Source: Niallia sp. NCCP-28
Lineage (GTDB): Bacteria > Bacillota > Bacilli > Bacillales > Cytobacillaceae
Direction of reading: 5' to 3'
Assembly: GCF_023168165.1 (NCBI RefSeq)
Contig: NZ_BQYJ01000007.1
Span: 62,001 to 126,000 of the forward strand
DNA length: 64,000 bases
Both the position numbers and the translations under genes were made by a program. The notes below the pieces were generated by a model. It did no database searches, was not told the origin of the DNA, and worked only from the letters and a program-made list of their open reading frames with translations. Every line of letters begins with the position of its first letter. Positions within the stretch are counted from its first letter, which is position 1. Below are positions 55,104-63,500 of this stretch, piece by piece.

Positions 55104-55295
55104 TTAATTGTTACTTTTGTTATTTAAGTTTAATTCATCCAACATTCCATCAAGTTCTTTAAATATTTGAGCCACTTTATGATCTCTTTCTTGACGACGC
55201 TTCTCGTTTAGTTCAAGTTGACTTTTAAAATGGATCGTTTGAACTGCATTAGTTTCTTGCATAGTATCCTTCTTTTCTACTTGTACGGTGGACAT
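55104..55295 (-). CDS. Small charged protein overlapping the upstream gene
   Basis: 63 residues, charged and helical (LNEKRRQERDHKVAQIFKEL, in part). AAGGAGG lies 8 nt before ATG 55295, inside the preceding gene, which it overlaps by 47 nt in another frame. Strong site and own terminator support expression. Function unknown. Confidence 0.65.
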   Translation of the reverse strand: MSTVQVEKKDTMQETNAVQTIHFKSQLELNEKRRQERDHKVAQIFKELDGMLDELNLNNKSNN

Positions 55296-56430
55296 TAGGA
55301 ACGCCTCCTTCTTTCTGTTGATAAAAGATAAGACTTAAAGCATGGAATAGCCGAAATATTTCTTCATTATTAATGATATCACTATTTCTTAACAAATACC
55401 ATGCTTTACGATTAATGTCATCGTACATGTGAAAGTTCATTATCCAGGCTTTTTTTCCGTCCACTCCTAACTTCATTCGAAAAGAAATAATATTATAATT
55501 ATTTCGAGGTTGGTTAGTCCTGGGTTCTTTTAACTTTCCTTTAGAAACAGCTACTACGGAATAATCCTTGTACTTATTATTGTCTATATTGATTGTTTCA
55601 GGACTGGCACCTGTTGTACCAACGTCATAAATCTTTTTCAATTCTTTTTTTCCCAATTCCTCATAAATAGTAAAACCAGAAATAAATCGTAGATCTGTTA
55701 TATCATAAACACCATTTGCAATTCTAAATAGAATTACATTCACATCGGCTTGTAACTCGATTAAGTAGCGGAGAATTATGTCTGTTTCGGTTGCCTTATC
55801 TCTGATTTCTCTTATGAACTGTTTCGATTTTTCTATCTTAACAGTAAATTGTTCTTTTAATAATTGATTCTCCTGTTTTAACTCGGCTTTGTCCCGATTA
55901 TACTGTTCTGTAACAACACTAATAGTCTGAGAGACATTCTCTTGTTTTGTCAGAACTCCCGTCACATAATCATAGAGTCCTGCATACGAAATGTCATTTT
56001 CTACTGCATAACTTATTAAGTCATATTCCTGTTTTCGTTGCTTTTTGTAGGAAGGTAGATGAAATGCAGGATCGTTAAATATCAACATTCTTTTCAAATA
56101 AGAGGGGACTAACAATGCAAATAACACGATCAGTACGCCCAATATAAACAATCCCTTCAAATAAATTGGCCACTCTGTTAATATTCCAGTGGAAAAACCA
56201 GCTAGGATACTCCCGATCACTGGAATAACAGTAATATTTACATTCTTAATGCCTTTAAAAATCTTTAATAATTTTTTCATGTCTTTAAATAGAAGAGTAA
56301 TCAAATGTGGTATCCTACCACTTTCTGCGTCTATCCTTCTATTAATTCTTTGTATTTTTCTTAAAACAGGATCTACTTCACTGGAAATCCGTTCTAGTGA
56401 AGTATGATAGTTAGTATTTTGATTACTCAT
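55249..56430 (-). CDS. Membrane-anchored coiled-coil protein
   Basis: 393 residues. A helical N-terminus is followed by a hydrophobic hairpin (about 75-125: VTVIPVIGSILAGF-type segment and LFILGVLIVLFALLVP). A coiled coil then follows (NRDKAELKQENQLLKEQ), with a C-terminal alpha/beta domain (about 225-380) that resembles sensory or GAF-like modules only loosely. Function unknown; position in a plasmid operon suggests a transfer or envelope role. Confidence 0.6.
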   Translation of the reverse strand: MSNQNTNYHTSLERISSEVDPVLRKIQRINRRIDAESGRIPHLITLLFKDMKKLLKIFKGIKNVNITVIPVIGSILAGFSTGILTEWPIYLKGLFILGVLIVLFALLVPSYLKRMLIFNDPAFHLPSYKKQRKQEYDLISYAVENDISYAGLYDYVTGVLTKQENVSQTISVVTEQYNRDKAELKQENQLLKEQFTVKIEKSKQFIREIRDKATETDIILRYLIELQADVNVILFRIANGVYDITDLRFISGFTIYEELGKKELKKIYDVGTTGASPETINIDNNKYKDYSVVAVSKGKLKEPRTNQPRNNYNIISFRMKLGVDGKKAWIMNFHMYDDINRKAWYLLRNSDIINNEEIFRLFHALSLIFYQQKEGGVPNVHRTSRKEGYYARN

Positions 56431-56496
56431 ATATTCATCTCCTCTAATAAATCCTGGTTGATAGTTTATAATCTAGTACTCCTCTAATCTATGAGA

Positions 56497-56549
56497 ATAA
56501 AAAAAGAGACCTAGCTTGATCTTGATAATGCGAATGCTTCTAGGTCTCT
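56497..56549 (-). terminator. Terminator between two unknown genes
   Basis: GAGACCTAG...CTAGGTCTC with U7, starting only 4 nt after the stop of the upstream gene. It also fits the leader pattern, since the next start lies 67 nt further on. Confidence 0.75.
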
Positions 56550-56552
56550 CCA

Positions 56553-56873
56553 TTATTTTACTGGTTTAATGTTTAATGGCTCAAAAATACACCATTCTTT
56601 AAAATCCTTATAAGCTTGCGGCAAAGAGGTAGAAAATAATAAAAATTCCTCTTCTATTCCTACAACATTGAGTGTAGCTGCATATAAGCTTAAATTAATA
56701 TTCTTGTTCGAAATTCCTGAGAATTTTCCCTTCGTCACTAACATGTTTGTATTATCTTTAACTACCAATGTAGAAAGAGTTCCTTCCTTCCATAAAACAG
56801 GAAGAAACTCTTCTTTAATAAGTACATTTTGGTGTTCGAGATTAGAAATACTAAAAAAATTCATTCTTCTCAT
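56553..56873 (-). CDS. Hypothetical protein
   Basis: 106 residues, beta-rich (GTLSTLVVKDNTNMLVTKG), no recognised domain. Follows the previous gene by 22 nt and has AGGAAAGG upstream; part of a three-gene operon 56.5-57.8 kb. Confidence 0.55.
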   Translation of the reverse strand: MRRMNFFSISNLEHQNVLIKEEFLPVLWKEGTLSTLVVKDNTNMLVTKGKFSGISNKNINLSLYAATLNVVGIEEEFLLFSTSLPQAYKDFKEWCIFEPLNIKPVK

Positions 56874-56895
56874 CCTTTCCTCTTCCTCCCATTGA

Positions 56896-57294
56896 TTAGT
56901 TTATAATGCTACGTAACTTAGCTATATTTACACTAATACCAAGGCCCTTAAATCTTTCCTGTACCAAGTTTCTAGCATGGTTTTCCTCCATTGCTAATAC
57001 CTCGATTTCCTTTATTAGTTTTTGATCAGCAAATTGCACAAAGAATGAAACGATATAATGTTTCCTTTCTGTTGCTCTCCCTTTGTATCTTTCATCTCTT
57101 GGATTCACGATTCTAACTTGTTCTGTATGTAGATAGGTTAGTAGCTCTCCAGATTCTATTTCTATTAAGGCATTTTCGTCTTGAAGTATATTTATGATGG
57201 TCGTTTTGCCAGAAGCTATTTGATGCCCATCCATGTATATACAATACGGTTCTATTCGGTACATGTTTTTTTGAGTAAAAAATGTAATACTCAT
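56896..57294 (-). CDS. Hypothetical protein
   Basis: 132 residues, beta-rich start (QKNMYRIEPYCIYMDGHQI) and helical end. Its start overlaps the stop of the preceding gene (ATGA), indicating translational coupling. No family recognised. Confidence 0.6.
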   Translation of the reverse strand: MSITFFTQKNMYRIEPYCIYMDGHQIASGKTTIINILQDENALIEIESGELLTYLHTEQVRIVNPRDERYKGRATERKHYIVSFFVQFADQKLIKEIEVLAMEENHARNLVQERFKGLGISVNIAKLRSIIN

Positions 57295-57821
57295 GCTATA
57301 ACTTCCTCCCCAAACGAAAACAAATCGAATTCTTTAGGAGATAGATCTTCCCTAATAAAATCGATTTGTTTTAAAGTCTCTTTTAATTTTAATTTTTGAT
57401 TCTTTCTAATTCTCTTCTGAATAATTAAGGAGTCATTGACCACAGTCAAAAAAATATCTCCTAACACGAATAATCCTCTGGCATCAATCATTTTACAAGA
57501 AGGCCTCTTCATTAATTCATTTATCCAATCTTGGGAAGTCTTGAATGGATAGTCCAGGATACAATCAATATTAGTTACTTGTGCCCCCAGACATCCTATA
57601 GATAAGTTGAATAAATGGTAACCTCCTGAAATATCTCCGTTAAAATATACCCGGTAACCTTTTAGTAACTCTCTAGATTGATTTTGAAAAGGTTCTATAC
57701 GAAAGGTACTTCCATCCATATTCCATTCCAAATCATTTTTCTTTTTTGTAAACCTTAATCCTTTTAATGCATTTTCTAACTCATTGGGTTCCATAGGGAC
57801 AAAACAAGTAAGTTTGTACAT
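57291..57821 (-). CDS. Hypothetical protein, first gene behind degenerate element copy 6
   Basis: About 176 residues, no recognised domain (YRVYFNGDISGGYHLFNLS). AGGAGAGG precedes ATG 57821. It begins a coupled operon and is preceded 30 nt upstream by the degenerate structured element with its promoter. Confidence 0.6.
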   Translation of the reverse strand: MYKLTCFVPMEPNELENALKGLRFTKKKNDLEWNMDGSTFRIEPFQNQSRELLKGYRVYFNGDISGGYHLFNLSIGCLGAQVTNIDCILDYPFKTSQDWINELMKRPSCKMIDARGLFVLGDIFLTVVNDSLIIQKRIRKNQKLKLKETLKQIDFIREDLSPKEFDLFSFGEEVIA

Positions 57822-57852
57822 CAAATTCCTCTCCTATCTCTTTTTCTTCTTT

Positions 57853-58007
57853 AAAACACAAAAAGAGCCTTTAGGACAGTCTTTAATAAAGCAAGTTTGC
57901 TTAGACTGAACCCAAAGGCTCTAAATTTAGTAAATAACCAAAGAAAAAATAACAAAATGTAAAAAAATCTATAGGTTCATTTTACCTTTTTTATTTACTT
58001 GTTTCAA
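57853..58007 (-). ncRNA. Structured leader/sRNA element, degenerate copy 6, with promoter
   Basis: Promoter TTGAAA-17 bp-TAAAAT (57979-58007), a U-rich leader of 37 nt as in the other copies, but hairpin P1 is lost. A linker-like GGTTATTTACTAAATTTAG leads into a terminator AGAGCCTTTGGG...CCTAAAGGCTCT with TTTTTGTGTTTT. It ends about 30 nt before ATG 57821. Confidence 0.65.
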
Positions 58008-58020
58008 TAAGTGTATTTAA

Positions 58021-58341
58021 TTAATGAATTGTTGTCTCGATTTCAATTTGTTTAACGAGCTCATAGGCTTTCTTTTCACTAATATTCTCGGAAGAAGCTA
58101 GATCATCATAAGTTCCCATTTCCAAAACTAATTTATATTCACTTGTAAGTTGTTCTATTGGTGTTTCTGTTAACTTAGCAGCCATGACTTCATCTTCCAC
58201 GATGGAAGAATTGGAATAGAAAATTTGTTTGTTTACAGAATAAATCTCGACTAAATTCCCTTCTGAATGGAAATAAGACTTTTTCGTATAGTAATTTACG
58301 CTTTGTTCACCATTAATAAGCAAATGATTATGTAATAACAT
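58021..58341 (-). CDS. Hypothetical protein
   Basis: 106 residues, acidic C-terminal half, no family recognised. AAAGGA precedes the ATG. The promoter of element copy 6 lies just past its stop. Confidence 0.55.
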   Translation of the reverse strand: MLLHNHLLINGEQSVNYYTKKSYFHSEGNLVEIYSVNKQIFYSNSSIVEDEVMAAKLTETPIEQLTSEYKLVLEMGTYDDLASSENISEKKAYELVKQIEIETTIH

Positions 58342-58560
58342 AGTATCAATCCTTTAATATTTTTATCTTTCGTTTCATTTTCAAGTAGTTTTCAACTCGG
58401 TTATAATTTCATTTTAAGGCAGAAAGACTATCACTTTGTGTCAATTATGTCAGTATTATATTAAAAAGGAATAAAAATCTTTTACTACATTGTTAAAATT
58501 ATAATTAATTCTTATATGACTCGTAAAGCCAATATCCCCAACTGGATAACGGCAGTTTTT

Positions 58561-58875
58561 TTATTTCATTAATTTTCGATATATGAATCGTTGAAGCAAT
58601 AAAATCAGTACAGTAAATACATAAATAAATATGTAAGTTATTAAAGAACCCAAGAGTAGAAACAACCCGAATATTGAATAAATTGCATGCCCTGCATTTA
58701 TAATTGAAAAGTATTCATTGCTATAAGTAGTAAGATCATTTATTAAAAATACAATAGTAGGAAAAAGAGCCAATAAAAATACAAAAATAAAATTTTGTTT
58801 TAAAGTCATGATTTCTTTTTTTAATATCAAATAGTTCACTAGTATAGTAAGAAAAATATTTATGAGTAATACCAT
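58561..58875 (-). CDS. Small membrane protein
   Basis: 104 residues with three strongly hydrophobic helices (MVLLINIFLTILVNYLIL, FIFVFLLALFPTIVFLI, FLLLGSLITYIFIYVFTV) and a basic end. AAAGGA precedes the ATG. Function unknown. Confidence 0.55.
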   Translation of the reverse strand: MVLLINIFLTILVNYLILKKEIMTLKQNFIFVFLLALFPTIVFLINDLTTYSNEYFSIINAGHAIYSIFGLFLLLGSLITYIFIYVFTVLILLLQRFIYRKLMK

Positions 58876-58976
58876 TATTCTATTTTTTCCTTTCTAATCA
58901 AAATGGAGAATTAATCTTAATTATTTTAGATTTTACTATCCTTTGAATTCTTTTTACTATGACTTATAAGTTATAA

Positions 58977-59193
58977 CTTATAACTTATAATCAGATAATA
59001 ATTTATAAATATGGGATAATTATACTATAAAACAAACTTCTGGGATATGTGTTGGTTATCAACCTATTTATTGATCTTAGATAAATAGGTAAGGCAATCT
59101 ATAAGAATAGTAGCAGATACCCCATTCCGCTAATCGAAATGTAGGAGCTAAAGCAATTAACCCACCAGCATTTGCTGGCGGGTTTTATTTTTT
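58977..59193 (+). ncRNA. Candidate small RNA
   Basis: A gene-free plus-strand stretch with a possible promoter TTGAAT-16-TATAAG (58943-58970) or a later TATACT near 59021. It has a perfect hairpin ACCTATTTAT-9 nt-ATAAATAGGT and an intrinsic terminator CCCACCAGC...GCTGGCGGGTTTTATTTTTT (59160-59193). No convincing open reading frame is present. The terminator abuts the stop of the minus-strand gene. Confidence 0.4.
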
Positions 59194-59194
59194 A

Positions 59195-59413
59195 TTACAT
59201 ATTATTGATTAATCCTTGTATAGCTGCTTGTACAAATCCTTGTACATCTTCTTTAAGCAAGTATTCTATTACTGCCCCTAACAACATCTCTCCTAATCCA
59301 ATCAATAGTTTTTCAACTAATTTTCCTGGCATTCTCCAGTTCACCTTTAATTTGATCCCTAATTCAGTAACCTCTTTTGTTTTTGTAAAATTAAAATCTA
59401 ATTCTGTTTTCAT
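59195..59413 (-). CDS. Small amphipathic protein
   Basis: 72 residues. The N-terminal half is beta-like (TELDFNFTKTKEVTELGIKL), the second half hydrophobic helical (LLIGLGEMLLGAVIEYLL). AAAGGAGA precedes the ATG. It could be a membrane-associated peptide; no family recognised. Confidence 0.55.
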   Translation of the reverse strand: MKTELDFNFTKTKEVTELGIKLKVNWRMPGKLVEKLLIGLGEMLLGAVIEYLLKEDVQGFVQAAIQGLINNM

Positions 59414-59650
59414 CTACAAGTTCTCCTTTTAGTAATTTATTAATAGATTTGATTTTCACTCTAGTAACGGGGAATCTGCTTATTTATGACGCTAGATTCC
59501 CTGGATTTTTTGTTTATGCTAATTTCACTGTTAACTTCCTTCTTGCAAACCTTAAACAGTAAACACTCTGTTTTCAGACATTCATTTACTAAAGAGCAAC
59601 AAAAAAAGAGCTGATTTAAAATCAACTCTTCTCCTCTCTCATATATGTTG
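59414..59650. other. Intergenic region with two hairpins
   Basis: GGGAATCT...AGATTCCC followed by TGGATTTTTTG on the plus strand (about 59470-59510), and AGAGTTGATT...AATCAGCTCT followed by U7 on the minus strand (59601-59629), the latter ending the reading at 59651. No gene seen between. Confidence 0.5.
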
Positions 59651-59884
59651 CTAACTGATCGATTCCATTTTAAGTAACCCCTTCACTATATATAGCAATA
59701 GCTTTACTGTTTGTTGCACTTTTTTAGAGAATTTAAAATATCTCCTTATTAAAGAGGGCTTAAAACCTGTATGTTTTACAGGTATCCACGAGAAGGTTTC
59801 ACTTTCTATGTGTTTGAAAGGCAAAGAAATTAACAGGTTTTTCAAAAAAAGTTCCGAAATGTATAATTTTTTTTGTTTTGACAC
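59651..59884 (-). CDS. Possible small basic protein
   Basis: 77 residues from a GTG start, basic with a hydrophobic C-terminus (VKLLLYIVKGLL). No ribosome site is visible, but a terminator follows. Coding status uncertain. Confidence 0.3.
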   Translation of the reverse strand: MSKQKKLYISELFLKNLLISLPFKHIESETFSWIPVKHTGFKPSLIRRYFKFSKKVQQTVKLLLYIVKGLLKMESIS

Positions 59885-59924
59885 AAAGATATTTAATAAA
59901 AAGTAAACAGAAAGGAGAATTTAG

Positions 59925-60431
59925 ATGACAAAAGAACCAGCCAGCTACAGGATAAGACCTAAGTTAAAGAAGGAAATCGATTCTTATCTCTCTCTGTTGA
60001 AGGCCCAAGGACATATCGAAGATTACGGAGAAATGCTTGAAATTTGCTTTCCTCTATTCAAAAGAAGAATGGACATAGAAAAGTTAACAGGGTTTCGAAA
60101 AGAAGCAGTTTTATCCGTGGAGAGGGCTTATGAGACCTCTTGGGATGCTATTAATAGGTTATCCTATGAACATGAAATGGAGATAAAAGCAGTTAAATCT
60201 GCGGCAGAATTCGAATCGGAAAGATACGAACAACAAATAGACGCTCTCTTGATATATAAAATGAAACATGAGGAATCTGAAAAGATTATTGCCTCTCTAG
60301 AAAAAGAATTAGAAAAGGCCCAAACTACTATTGAAAAGGATAGAAAGCTTCATTATAAAGAAATGAAAACCTTAGCTTCCTCTAAATTACAACTATTACC
60401 CGTTGAAAATGATAATGAATTAGCAAATTGA
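59925..60431 (+). CDS. Coiled-coil protein with possible N-terminal DNA-binding motif
   Basis: 168 residues. The N-terminus (PASYRIRPKLKKEIDSYLSL) looks like a ribbon-helix-helix strand and helix. The rest is a long coiled coil (ESEKIIASLEKELEKAQTTI). GAAAGGAGA precedes the ATG, and TTGACA lies upstream at 59878. It could be a plasmid regulator or partition adaptor; the role is inferred only from layout. Confidence 0.6.
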   Translation: MTKEPASYRIRPKLKKEIDSYLSLLKAQGHIEDYGEMLEICFPLFKRRMDIEKLTGFRKEAVLSVERAYETSWDAINRLSYEHEMEIKAVKSAAEFESERYEQQIDALLIYKMKHEESEKIIASLEKELEKAQTTIEKDRKLHYKEMKTLASSKLQLLPVENDNELAN

Positions 60432-60462
60432 CACATCCTACATCCTTTAGATGTGTTTTTTC
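60432..60462 (+). terminator. Terminator of the coiled-coil gene
   Basis: ACACATC...GATGTGT stem followed by TTTTTTC directly after the stop. Confidence 0.75.
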
Positions 60463-60499
60463 GTTTACATGTTTACGTGTTTACTGTTTACGTGTAAAC
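60463..60499. repeat. Short GTTTAC repeat cluster
   Basis: Four direct GTTTAC units in 37 nt (GTTTACATG, GTTTACGTG, then GTTTACTG and GTTTACGTG variants) end in the palindrome GTTTACGTGTAAAC. It lies between two terminators; may be a protein-binding site. Confidence 0.5.
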
Positions 60500-60511
60500 A
60501 TAATAAAAGAA

Positions 60512-60545
60512 AAACCTTCTGTCAAAAACAGAAGGTTTCCTTTTA
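60512..60545. terminator. Terminator of the PKD gene
   Basis: AAACCTTCTGT...ACAGAAGGTTT stem just past the PKD gene stop; a moderately U-rich run on both sides. Confidence 0.75.
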
Positions 60546-63500
60546 ATACACTCTATGATATTTGTAAACTTTTAAAACATCATCTATTATCTCAATGTCA
60601 ACAGTATCTTGCTTGATGACTCCATTGGTATACTTAACCTCAAAATCAAACTGAGCGGGACCTTTCTTTAAATTGGTTGGATACTCTTGATGCTTTTCAT
60701 CGTAGATGAAACCATCATATAGAACATCCGATAATGAAGATAAGGTCTTTGTAATCTTAACAGGAGTGTTATCGGTTTGTTCCGCTATAAGTGTTGTTTT
60801 AACATACTCAATAGGATAACTAGAAACATCTGCCTGCAGGAAAAACTTTTCGCCGCTATAGAATTTATCTAAAGAATGACCTAATTCATTGTGCTTTTCT
60901 AACCAATCTTCCGCATGGTTCACATGCCCAATTATGATTAAAGGTTTGGCGTAAAACCAGGTTTCCACCTCTGTCGTATCATATCTATCGTTCACTTCAA
61001 CCGATAGATCATACCGACCTTTTTCGCTTTCTTGTTGTTCATAACATACCGTACTACCAGAGATTACTCCATTTTTCTGGAGGACTAACGATTTTGTCGT
61101 ATAATTTTTATTAATATAAAGCTTTACATCCATTTTTTGTCCATCAGGGTCTTTCACATCAACACAGATATTTACTGTATCACCTTCAAAAACATCATCA
61201 GGATTATACGATAATGTCACTTCAGGTACTCTGTTTTTTACCACCAGTGATTTTGTTTTACTAGCTGTTTCCCCACTGTCGTCCTTCACTATTAATCTAA
61301 TTTTCCACTCTCCGATGGTATCAAATACCCTAGAAGGATTTACACCAGTTGAAAAACTATTCCAGGTAAAGGAATTTGGTGCTTGGTATTCCCACTGATA
61401 TGTTAATGGATCTTTGTCTACATCATTTGATTGGTTCTTAAATGTAACATTTGTGTTGTTATAGATAGTCGAAGGACTAAACGTGAAATCCGCAACCGGT
61501 GGTCGGTTTTTCACTTCGATTGTTTTACTAATCGAATCACTTGCGTTACTACTATCTGTAACGGTTAGTTTCACTTTCCAACTTCCTTTTTGATTAAGGA
61601 CCTTGGTAATATCCTTAACGGTGGAGATTTGCGTCCAAGTGGTTTCATTTGGTTTCTGCATTTCCCATTTATACGTAAGGGTATCTCCATCTTCATCACT
61701 AGATTTGTTTGTAAACGTAAGATTCGTGTCATTATAAACGGTTGTTGGATTATAGATATAATCCGCTTTTGGCGGTCTATTTCCAACTGTCACTGTTTTT
61801 GTCATCGAATCGCTCGCTTTGTTGTCATCCATAACGGTTAAACGAACCTTCCAATCGCCTTTTATCTCAAGAACTTTACTCGTATCTTTCTCCGTCGAAA
61901 TCTGAGACCATGTAGTTGTGTTTGGTTTTTGAACCTCCCACTTATAAGTTAGTTTATCCCCATCAACATCTGTTGAGGTATTTTTAAATACTACATTGGT
62001 TTCGTTATATATGTCTTGTGGACTGTAGGTAAAATTAGCAACTGGCGGCCTATTTAATACTTTAACCGTTTGAGTGACACTGTCACTTGCGCCATCCCCA
62101 TCTGTAACCGTTAAACGAATTTTCCAATCTCCTTTTTGAGGGAGTACTCTGCTGGGTTCTTTATCCGTCGAAAAGCTCGTCCAAGTAGTTGTATTCGGTG
62201 CTTGATACTCCCATTTATATGTCAAAAGATCTCCGTCTTTATCCGTTGAAGCATTGGAAGCTTTAACTACCGTATCATTATAAATAGTTTTAGGACTATA
62301 AGTAAAGACAGCTGTAGGAGGTCTGTTTCCTACATTTATAGTCTTGGTTACATTATCACTAGCTCCCGTTACATCTGTGACAGTTAGGCGCACTTTCCAG
62401 CTGCCCTTTTTGTTTAAAATACGATTAGGATCCTTAGATGTCGAGAATTCCGTCCAAGTCGTAGAGTTTGGTTCTTGAGCCTCCCATTTATAGGTGAGCG
62501 TGTCCCCATCCTCATCGGTAGATAAGTTCTGGAAACGAACATTCGTATCATTATAAATGGTGTCAGGGCTGTAGTTGAATTTGGCTACCGGCGGTCTGTT
62601 ATCTACTGTTAGAGTTTTTGTAACAGAAGTAGAAGCTTCACCATCATTTACAGTCAAACGGATTTTCCAGTCTCCACGTTCCTCGAACACTTTCCGTGGA
62701 TCTTTTTCTTTTGATAAGTTATTCCAACTGTCCGTTCCCGATTTTTGATATTCCCAAGTATAAGAAAGTGTATCTTTATCTAAATCATTCGATTTGTTGA
62801 TAAAAGTGACCTCTGTATTGTTATAAATGGCTGTAGGATTCCAAGTGAAGTCTGCAACCGGCGGTCTATTTATGACATATAAATAGTGGCGAACGGATAC
62901 TTCTTCTTCCCCATCCGATACAGTTAGCTGGAAGGTATAGTTTCCTTTCTCCAAAGTGAATTTATCCGGAGTTTGGTCAGTCGAGAATACTTGGTAATTC
63001 GAATCATCTGAACCATAAGGTTTCCTTTCCCATTTATACGTAAGAGAGTCTCCATCCACGTCACTGGAAGTATTAATGATGCCAATAGAAGTATCATTAT
63101 AGACGGTGTTACTAGGATCAAAAGAGAATTTAGCAACCGGCGGTCTATTTATGACATATAAGTATCTTCTAACCGATGCCTCTTCTTCCCCATCTGAAAC
63201 GGTCAATTGGAAGGTGTAATCTCCCTTCTTCATTTTGAAGTTTTCTGGTGTTTTATCCGTTGAAAAGACTTCATAGTTGGAGTCATCCGATCCATAAGGC
63301 TTCCTTTCCCATTTATACGTAAGGGAATCTCCATCAATGTCAGAAGAAGTATTAACTATTCCTATAGAGGAATCGTTGTATACTGTATTGCTTGGATCAA
63401 ACGAAAATTTAGCTTCTGGCGGTCTGTTGTTTACATACAGGTAATGCCTAACGGATGACTCTAATCTCCCATCAGAAACAGTTAGTTGGAAAGTGTATCT

